Source of the DNA: Actinomycetota bacterium
GTDB lineage: Bacteria > Actinomycetota > Actinomycetes > Nanopelagicales > Nanopelagicaceae
Length of the DNA stretch: 38,635 bases
Assembly (NCBI GenBank): GCA_014377015.1
Contig: JACMQL010000040.1
Location: 1-38,635, forward strand
Reading direction: 5' to 3'
Shown here: in pieces, positions 32,740 to 38,635 of the stretch
Layout of the letters: each line of letters starts with the position of its first letter
Numbering within the stretch: position 1 is the first letter of the stretch
The notes under the pieces: generated by a model
The model's database searches: none
Seen by the model: the letters and a program-made list of their open reading frames with translations, nothing else
What the model was told of the DNA's origin: nothing
Made by a program: the position numbers and the translations under genes

Positions 32740-33762
32740 CGAGAGTTTAATTACTTCGCTGGCGTAGTTAATTTGTTCGTCATTGATATCTAGGTGCGTC
32801 ACGGCGCGCACCATCCTTGGTCCAAGTGCGCTGATAAGCACTCCTTCTGTTTTAACCATTTCGGCAAATTCAGTTGCACTTAAATCAGTTTGACTTAGAT
32901 CAAGGCAGACAATGTTTGTGTCCACATGATTTGGATTGACAATGGAAGCATCAATTCTCTGACATTCTTGGGCTAAGAAGCGTGCACGACGATGATCATC
33001 TGCCAGCAATCCCAGATTGGTGTCGAGGGCAAAATGGCCGGCCGCGGCAAGAATTCCAATCTGGCGCATTCCCGCCCCGTAACGTTTTCTCCAGACGCGC
33101 GCACCAATAATCCGCTCCTTTGTCGAAAGGAGTAAAGATCCGACAGGAGCTCCTAAGCCTTTCGAAAGACAGACGCTCACCGTGTCAAAATATTTCGCAT
33201 ACTCGTGAAGGGCGACACCACTTGCGATGTGGGCATTCCATATTCGCGCACCATCTAGGTGCATTGTCAGGCCACTTTCAGTGGCCAGCTTGGAAAGCGC
33301 CGCAATTTCCGCAATGGGTTGTACGGTTCCTCCGCCAAAATTATGCGTGTTCTCAACGGCGATTGCTGCAGTCGAGACCAAATATGGACCTGAGTTTGGA
33401 CGCGCAATCTCCATTGCATCGGCAGCTCTGAGAAGTCCGCGTTCGGCCCTCCAGGTTCTAGTAGTAATTCCACTGAACACCGCAGCTGCGCCAAGTTCGG
33501 CGCGCACGATGTGTGAGTTTTCTTCAGTGATCAACTCTTGTCCTGGACTCACCAATGACCGAATGCCAAGTTGATTGGCGAGTGAACCTGAAGGGGTAAA
33601 TACTGCTGCCTCCTTGCCGAAAAGTTCTGCGATCCTCTCTTCTAGCGAATTTACGGTGGCATCTTCGCCGTAGACATCATCTCCTACGGGCGCTTGGGCC
33701 ATAACTTCTCGCATGTCGGCGGATGGTGAAGTGACGGTGTCAGAGCGGAGGTCTACGCGCAT
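32713..33762 (-). CDS. ltaE: Low-specificity L-threonine aldolase
   Basis: 349 residues from ATG 33762. It is a fold-type I PLP enzyme opening with VDLRSDTVTSPSADMREVMAQAPVGDDVYGED split over the first 30 residues, followed by FTPSGSLANQLGI, IAVENTHNFGGGTV, MHLDGARIWNAHIASG and the PLP lysine in SVCLSKGLGAPVGS. It cleaves L-threonine or allo-threonine to glycine and acetaldehyde. RVWRKRYGAGMRQIG also matches the family. The 3' end overlaps ogt by 27 bases. It is followed on the same strand by nothing in operon spacing; the EamA gene lies upstream by 12 bases. Confidence 0.93.
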   Translation of the reverse strand: MRVDLRSDTVTSPSADMREVMAQAPVGDDVYGEDATVNSLEERIAELFGKEAAVFTPSGSLANQLGIRSLVSPGQELITEENSHIVRAELGAAAVFSGITTRTWRAERGLLRAADAMEIARPNSGPYLVSTAAIAVENTHNFGGGTVQPIAEIAALSKLATESGLTMHLDGARIWNAHIASGVALHEYAKYFDTVSVCLSKGLGAPVGSLLLSTKERIIGARVWRKRYGAGMRQIGILAAAGHFALDTNLGLLADDHRRARFLAQECQRIDASIVNPNHVDTNIVCLDLSQTDLSATEFAEMVKTEGVLISALGPRMVRAVTHLDINDEQINYASEVIKLSLQRAFMSK

Positions 33763-33774
33763 GCCTTAATCCTC

Positions 33775-34617
33775 TCATGCTTCCTGAATGACCATCATGT
33801 ACATGGCAATGACCACCAGAATTCCGCCGATGCTTAGTTGGAACGTGAGGCGTTCGCCACCAAACCAAATAGCGAAGCCGGCGGCGAAAAGAATTTCTGT
33901 TGTGAGGATTACCGCGACGCGGGTAGGAGTCATGTGAGCTTGTGACCAGGTTTGCACCATGAATGCAAGCGCAGTTGCAAAAACTGCAGTAAAGATAACC
34001 ACCCCCCAGACCCCGATATCTGGAGGTGGCTGGTAGCCCTGTCCAAGTGAGATAACACCAGTTATCAGTGCGCACGTGGCCAGTTGAATGATTGTCATTG
34101 CATAGGCGTCCCGACCTGAACTCCATTGCCCTAAAGAAATGAAATGGGCTGCGTAAGCAATTGCGCTGAGCAGAACTAGAAGTTCACCGGGTCCGATTGA
34201 CCATCCGTGAATTGAAAGAAATCCCAATCCGATAGTTGCAATTGCAACGATGAGCCACGTCCGAATGGTAATTTTATGGCGCAAGAGAACGGCTGCAATC
34301 AGGGGAGTAAATATCACGTATAAACCCGTCAGGAAGCCCGTGACGGCAGCAGTTGTCCGCGCCAATCCCAACGTTTGGAAAATGTAACCAGCCGCGAGAA
34401 AACATCCCGCAAGGAACCCCTTGGTTAGAAGATCTTTTGTAATGCGTTTGGAAACCCGAGGATTGATAAGAAACATCACTAACGCTGCAATTAGAAAGCG
34501 AGTGAAAAGAAAACTATTGACTTCCTGCCTCTTGATGGCATCTTTCATGAGAACAAATGATGCTCCCCACATCGCCGCAATCGATAAAAGTGCGATTGGG
34601 GCCAAGCGCAACCGCAC
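33775..34617 (-). CDS. EamA-family (DMT) transporter
   Basis: 280 residues from GTG 34617. Two EamA halves with about ten membrane helices: LLSIAAMWGASFVLMKDAIK opens the first, ARTTAAVTGFLTGLYVIFTP carries the family's conserved segment, and AIAYAAHFISLGQWSSG begins the second. The C-terminus ends in two helices with ILVVIAMYMMV. It is unlike the EamA protein at 26265-27131 in detail, so the two are not a recent duplication. Substrate is unknown. It is two bases from the nfo stop and 12 from ltaE, so these minus-strand genes are probably one transcript from the kinase onward. Confidence 0.87.
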   Translation of the reverse strand: MRLRLAPIALLSIAAMWGASFVLMKDAIKRQEVNSFLFTRFLIAALVMFLINPRVSKRITKDLLTKGFLAGCFLAAGYIFQTLGLARTTAAVTGFLTGLYVIFTPLIAAVLLRHKITIRTWLIVAIATIGLGFLSIHGWSIGPGELLVLLSAIAYAAHFISLGQWSSGRDAYAMTIIQLATCALITGVISLGQGYQPPPDIGVWGVVIFTAVFATALAFMVQTWSQAHMTPTRVAVILTTEILFAAGFAIWFGGERLTFQLSIGGILVVIAMYMMVIQEA

Positions 34618-34619
34618 AG

Positions 34620-35489
34620 CTATCCGCGTATTTTCTTCAGGAGCTCAACTTCCCGCCCATGTTCGGGCTCTTGACCTGGCGTTTCTAATATCAGCGGTAC
34701 GTTCGCAATCGCGGGATGGGCAATTAATTCATGAAACGGATCTACGCCTATTTCGCCTTCGCCGATATTTTGGTGGCGGTCCTTAAGGGCGCCGCATATA
34801 TCCATTGAATCATTCGCATGAACGAGTTGGATGCGATCAGCGCCGGCAATTGAAACCAACAGATCCAGAGTTTTTGTCATGCCACCTTTTATTTTAATGT
34901 CGTGCCCGGCGGCAAACACGTGGCATGTATCCAGGCAAATCCCAACCTTGGGATGATATTCAAGTGCTTCTAAATAGTGAATTAAATCATCAAGTTTCTT
35001 CACCAGCGATTGACCTTGTCCAGCCGTTGGTTCAAGAAGCAAAGTAGGGGAGTCATCGGAAAGTTCCGCCAGAATTGGCATCATTCCATCATGAATTTGT
35101 TTCCATGCCTTGGGAACGTGATTGATGTCCACGGCCGAGCCCGTATGGATGACAACTCCAAGGGCTCCAATATCTTTTCCTCGCGCAAGAGAATATTTTG
35201 TTGAAGCTAGAGAGTTCTCGTAAGTGGAAGGTGTAGGCGAACCTAAGTTGATAAGAAATGGTGCGTGGACATACGTGGCGATATCCAATGCTGCTGCCTT
35301 CTCTTTAAAGGCTTCATCCGCCTCAAAATTTGCCAAAGGCATCGCCCAGCCGCGTGGATTTGAGGCAAAAACTTGAATAGCTTCCGCCGCGATTGTTTGC
35401 GCGTAAGCAATGGAGCGTTTGGCCATCCCGCCGCTAGTTGGTACATGGGCGCCGATACGAGGACCGAAGGGACGAGAGGACGAAGGCAT
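34620..35489 (-). CDS. nfo: Deoxyribonuclease IV (AP endonuclease Nfo)
   Basis: 289 residues from ATG 35489. The TIM-barrel metal ligands of endonuclease IV are all visible in order: RIGAHVPTSGG, YVHAPFLINL, VIHTGS, LLLEPTAGQG, ICLDTCHVFAAGHD, LVHANDSMD, DRHQNIGEGEIG and LILETPG. It cuts DNA at abasic sites in base-excision repair using three zinc ions. Length matches the family. It lies four bases downstream of the PASTA kinase gene, the close spacing pointing to co-transcription. Confidence 0.95.
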   Translation of the reverse strand: MPSSSRPFGPRIGAHVPTSGGMAKRSIAYAQTIAAEAIQVFASNPRGWAMPLANFEADEAFKEKAAALDIATYVHAPFLINLGSPTPSTYENSLASTKYSLARGKDIGALGVVIHTGSAVDINHVPKAWKQIHDGMMPILAELSDDSPTLLLEPTAGQGQSLVKKLDDLIHYLEALEYHPKVGICLDTCHVFAAGHDIKIKGGMTKTLDLLVSIAGADRIQLVHANDSMDICGALKDRHQNIGEGEIGVDPFHELIAHPAIANVPLILETPGQEPEHGREVELLKKIRG

Positions 35490-35493
35490 TTGC

Positions 35494-37407
35494 CTACCCT
35501 ACTGTGATGGTGACGGTGCTGCCACGCTTTACCTGCGTACCCACAGCGGGGGAGACGTCAGTGACCGTTGCATCAACCCTATTCCCGATCTTCTCGACCT
35601 TGACTGTTAACTGTAAATCTTCCAAGAGAGAGGTTGCCTTGTCCTGACTTAGCGAATATACATTTGGAATGAATGCGTTTTCCGAACCTTGTGAAACGAT
35701 AATGGAAATCTTTGTACCTTTAGGAAACGTGCCACCAGCATTTGGCGTTTGCCGGATGACTGCTCCGATGGCGACTGTTTCGCTATAGGCAAACTTCGAA
35801 ATTACCTTGAAGCCTGCATCAGTCATTTCCGTGAGGGCTTGGTCGCTACTTTTGCCTACATAAGAATTAAGAATTAGAAGCTCTGGTCCTTTACTAATTT
35901 TAAGATTTACAACGGTTCCCTTTTTAACTTCGACTCCCGTGGCAGGTGTGGAAGAAATTATCGCTCCCTGGGGTATCGAAGAGTTAGAAACTTGTTTAAT
36001 AGTCCCAAGCACTAAAGAGTTCTTCTCAAGTAGAGCAACGCCTTCATCTTGCGATAATCCCTGCAACGTTGGGATCTGATATTTCTCTGGACCCTTGGAA
36101 ACGATGAGTTCTACGGTTCCACCGCTGCTAACTCGTCCTCCGCCACCCGGACGTGAGAAAATCACGATGCCTTTGTCTATGTCATCATTGAAGACATTAG
36201 TGACGCGGGATTTAATTCCTAGTTCGGAAAGTCTTCCTTGGGCATCGGCAACTGTCATACTCGCCATTGATGGAACCAGCACCTTCGTACCGGTACCGGC
36301 GATGAAATACCACGCGCTGGCAACCAAGACGATGAGAAGCCCAACCGCAATTCGCCGATTCTTGCGAACTCGTGGGCTGGGACTTCGCGCTGATCGCGCT
36401 GGGTTTGGGACGGCCTTCGGGGGGGTCATATCCGACACTGTGCCAGATGCGACTCCCTTTGGCTCTGATAGAAGCGATGAAACTCGCTTGGGTGTCCGTG
36501 ACTTTTCACGAATTGGTGTAGTCGGAATATCCAGTCCCAAACTCATCTGCGGTTTTGTCGGATCCAGGCTCGCTTGAATTGCCAGAAGTTCATCTAGGAA
36601 CATATGCGCATCACGAGGTCTTTCATCCGGATTTACACTCGTAGCGCGCAAAATTAACTGGTCTAAAGCTTCTGGAATATCGGGCTTGAGCGATGATGGT
36701 GGCGGTACGCGATCGTTAACGTGGAGGTAGGCAATTTGAATTGGCGATTCGCCTGCAAAGGGTTTTTCGCCAGTAAGTAATTCATATGCGAGGATGCCAA
36801 CCGAATATACATCGCTGCGGGAGTCGGCCACCCCGCGTTGAATTTGTTCGGGCGAAAGGTAGGAGACGCTTCCCATAATCACGCTTGATTCAGCGGTCAA
36901 TGAATTTCCGATCAATTCACCTCTTGCCAATCCAAAATCGGCAACCTTGACGCGGCCCGTTGCTGAGATCAAAATATTTTCTGGTTTGATATCTCTGTGC
37001 ACTATGCCGATTTTGTGCGCGGCAGCGAGAGCACTGAGGATAGGAATTAGGTGTCGAATGACTTCTCGGACAGAGAGGGAGCCTTGTTCGAAGAGATACT
37101 CCCGAAGAGTGTGTCCGTCCACCAACTCCATAACCAAGAAAACCGCAGGCGACCCGTTCTGATTCCAACCTTGATCTTGTACTGCCACGATATTGGGATG
37201 AGACAGGGCCGCGGCCGCTTTGGCTTCGCGAATAAAACGGGTAACGAATTCCTCGTCGTCGGCCAAGTGCGAATGCATAATCTTCACCGCGACTCTGCGA
37301 TCGAGCCGCGTGTCGAGAGCCTCGTATATGGTTGCCATTCCGCCGCTGGCAACTTGTCGCAAAAGTTGATAGCGGCCGTCGATCAGTTCCCCGGACATAT
37401 CAGACAC
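35494..37407 (-). CDS. pknL: PASTA-domain Ser/Thr protein kinase, PknL/PknB type
   Basis: 637 residues from GTG 37407 (ATG 37398 is possible). The kinase domain fills residues 13-275: glycine loop VASGGMATIY, Lys42 in VAVKIM, HRDIKPEN with Asp139, DFGLARG and SYLSPEQI. A linker leads to one membrane helix at about 350-370 (GLLIVLVASAWYF), then four extracellular PASTA repeats of about 66 residues each, with the usual SPGGG/TPATG turns. Such kinases sense muropeptides or lipid II and control wall growth and division. Location near a class II DAHP synthase matches PknL of Corynebacterium and Mycobacterium, although PASTA number varies, so PknB is the alternative. Confidence 0.92.
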   Translation of the reverse strand: MSDMSGELIDGRYQLLRQVASGGMATIYEALDTRLDRRVAVKIMHSHLADDEEFVTRFIREAKAAAALSHPNIVAVQDQGWNQNGSPAVFLVMELVDGHTLREYLFEQGSLSVREVIRHLIPILSALAAAHKIGIVHRDIKPENILISATGRVKVADFGLARGELIGNSLTAESSVIMGSVSYLSPEQIQRGVADSRSDVYSVGILAYELLTGEKPFAGESPIQIAYLHVNDRVPPPSSLKPDIPEALDQLILRATSVNPDERPRDAHMFLDELLAIQASLDPTKPQMSLGLDIPTTPIREKSRTPKRVSSLLSEPKGVASGTVSDMTPPKAVPNPARSARSPSPRVRKNRRIAVGLLIVLVASAWYFIAGTGTKVLVPSMASMTVADAQGRLSELGIKSRVTNVFNDDIDKGIVIFSRPGGGGRVSSGGTVELIVSKGPEKYQIPTLQGLSQDEGVALLEKNSLVLGTIKQVSNSSIPQGAIISSTPATGVEVKKGTVVNLKISKGPELLILNSYVGKSSDQALTEMTDAGFKVISKFAYSETVAIGAVIRQTPNAGGTFPKGTKISIIVSQGSENAFIPNVYSLSQDKATSLLEDLQLTVKVEKIGNRVDATVTDVSPAVGTQVKRGSTVTITVG

Positions 37408-37460
37408 GGCAAAATCTTAGGCAAGAAGGCTGAGATGCTCTGGTTCGGCGCGCTGATAAA

Positions 37461-38012
37461 TCACTCCGTAGTGAAGATAAAATCGGCGCCCGCGCGGGTA
37501 CCTTCCCGTTGAAAATGCTCTTCTTCCATGAGTTGCCACTGCTTCATTTGGACGGAAATCTCGTCGCCATCACGTTCTAGCACCCTCGCTAAGCCGACTT
37601 CTGGTCCTATGTCCATCCAGATGGTAACTGCCGTGTCTTCTCGGATGGCACTTTGGCCGCTGCCCACGCCTTCGATTATTAGGATTTCCGGGGCAGTGAA
37701 TTTTCGTTGGGAATCAAATTCACCAATGCTCCAGTTGAAAATATTCAATTCAATTGGGTCGCCCTTTTCTAGGCAAACAATAATCTGAGCAAGAGAATTG
37801 GTCAGGTGGGGACCAAGTGCTTCTTCCCAGCCGTTGTAGAGGTCATCGAGGTGAATGACCTCTATTTTTCGTCGACCTGACAAGTGAAGATGGAGATCGG
37901 CTGCCAAAGTAGTTTTGCCAGAACCCGCCCGACCATCAATTGTGATGATGCGTGTTGATCCGCATGCTGGACTCGCTGCCAGAATCTCTTCGATTTGCAG
38001 AAACGGGTTCAT
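37461..38012 (-). CDS. Uridine-kinase-like P-loop NTPase
   Basis: 183 residues from ATG 38012. Walker A is GRAGSGKTTLA near residues 27-37; HLDDLYNGWEEAL resembles the uridine/phosphoribulokinase Asp segment, ILIIEGVGSGQ the Walker B strand, and the C-terminal QWQLMEEEHFQREGTR the acceptor helix. The fold fits the uridine kinase group, short in length (uridine kinases are about 210). Small actinobacterial proteins of this type are usually labelled as ATP-binding proteins; the substrate is not established. It is 53 bases upstream of the kinase gene and 27 bases downstream of pnuC. Confidence 0.75.
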   Translation of the reverse strand: MNPFLQIEEILAASPACGSTRIITIDGRAGSGKTTLAADLHLHLSGRRKIEVIHLDDLYNGWEEALGPHLTNSLAQIIVCLEKGDPIELNIFNWSIGEFDSQRKFTAPEILIIEGVGSGQSAIREDTAVTIWMDIGPEVGLARVLERDGDEISVQMKQWQLMEEEHFQREGTRAGADFIFTTE

Positions 38013-38039
38013 CGAAAGACGCGCAACTTCTGCCTTGGC

Positions 38040-38633
38040 TTAATTGTTCAGTGAGGCTTGCTGCTGCCAGCGCCGCCAGCCGGCAATCGCCAGAGCCACA
38101 AAAAGCAGGTAGAGCAATGAAGTGAGATATTGCCCGCCATGAAAGAACTGATATGCGTAGACAGCATCGACCACGAGCCACAGCGGCCATGCTTCGTATT
38201 TTTGCAACACCATCCAGACTTGTGCGATGGAACTGCCGACGAACCCAAAGGCATCAGTGAGTGAAGCGGCTGCCCCAATTTTCTTTAGAACTGGATACAA
38301 GGCTACCCAAGCGATGACGAAGGCACAGAGCCAGAGCAATCTCTCTTTTGCCTTGAGACGTGCCGGCGTCGCTCCTTTGGATCCCCACCCGAACCATCCC
38401 CAAATTCCACCTGCGATAAAAATGATCTGGAGCGCGGCGCTCGCGTAGTACTTCTCCTGGAGAAATAAGAATCCGTACAGGGCGCTACTAATGTTCCACC
38501 AGTGCCACGTCTTTCGCGGTCCGAAAATTGCGAGGCCGATGGCTACAACTGATGCAAGAAAAGAAATTAACTCAAGAAATGAAAGGTCGTAATCCCAAAC
38601 TGTGAAAACAGTGGCCATGAAATCAATTTGCAC
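38040..38633 (-). CDS. pnuC: Nicotinamide mononucleotide/riboside transporter PnuC
   Basis: Up to 197 residues; the start is either GTG 38633, two bases from the window edge, or ATG 38618, and a longer N-terminus outside cannot be excluded. It is a small membrane protein of seven or so helices. Family marks are YDLSFLELISFLASVVAIGLA split near the start, EKYYASAALQIIFIAGGIWGWFGW, VWMVLQKYEAWPLWLVVDAVY and a final WRRW. PnuC proteins take up vitamins such as nicotinamide riboside (or thiamine/riboflavin in PnuT/PnuX types) by facilitated diffusion driven by a kinase. The neighbouring P-loop kinase could be such a partner, though this is speculative. Confidence 0.88.
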   Translation of the reverse strand: MQIDFMATVFTVWDYDLSFLELISFLASVVAIGLAIFGPRKTWHWWNISSALYGFLFLQEKYYASAALQIIFIAGGIWGWFGWGSKGATPARLKAKERLLWLCAFVIAWVALYPVLKKIGAAASLTDAFGFVGSSIAQVWMVLQKYEAWPLWLVVDAVYAYQFFHGGQYLTSLLYLLFVALAIAGWRRWQQQASLNN

Positions 38634-38635
38634 AA

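Noticed and set aside
1-38635. tRNA, rRNA, CRISPR arrays, insertion sequences, prophage or integration sites
   Set aside because: No cloverleaf-like sequence, spaced repeats, transposase/integrase motifs or terminal repeats were seen; the window looks like core chromosome.

Overview
The window reads as one compact stretch of chromosome from an actinobacterium (Actinomycetota). The evidence is gene content and order. It holds sepH (a septation protein known only from Actinobacteria), the sigA / DUF7455 / parE / parC neighbourhood, a SAM-IV riboswitch in front of metX, a divergent glgM-glgC pair as in mycobacteria, and a class II DAHP synthase close to a PASTA-domain kinase. Base composition looks moderate, not GC-rich. 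Spacers are very short: none exceeds 300 bases, and three tail-to-tail pairs share their stop codons. Several starts seem to lack a leader or a Shine-Dalgarno (SD) sequence. A streamlined, possibly freshwater lineage such as Nanopelagicales would fit, but that is inference.

Layout. 1-3756: two related secreted proteins, the first cut by the window edge, divergent from a haem-type ABC importer hmuTUV. 3753-6202: a Nudix hydrolase, a secreted PKD-like protein with a low-complexity linker, and a DUF4192 protein. 6235-7465: promoter, SAM-IV riboswitch and metX. 7539-13697: the principal sigma factor, a CDGSH iron-sulfur protein, a DUF7455 zinc protein, and convergent parE and parC; ParC ends before the usual C-terminal beta-propeller. 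13724-17495: a PfkB kinase with psuG (probable pseudouridine degradation), a phosphodiesterase-like protein and sepH. 17607-24004: inositol-phosphatase-like protein, rplS, lepB, rnhB, yraN, comM, dprA and era, all on the + strand.

24017-26240 is the most unusual part. A DNA-binding regulator (XRE-type helix-turn-helix plus TPR-like repeats, 432 aa) is divergent from a 45-residue secreted peptide ending Cys-Cys, which is followed by a second secreted protein of unknown function. A perfect 9-bp inverted repeat lies between the divergent starts, and a terminator-like hairpin lies inside the start of the second secreted gene. The layout resembles the Firmicute RRNPP peptide-pheromone systems; I do not recall this arrangement being described in Actinobacteria.

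26265-38635: EamA transporter, glgM/glgA and glgC (ADP-glucose to glycogen/maltosyl phosphate), a phosphofructokinase with the residues of a PPi-dependent enzyme, class II DAHP synthase, an O6-alkylguanine-DNA alkyltransferase overlapping a threonine aldolase, a second EamA transporter, endonuclease IV, a PASTA Ser/Thr kinase, a uridine-kinase-like P-loop protein and pnuC at the right edge. I saw no tRNA, rRNA, CRISPR array, insertion sequence or prophage.
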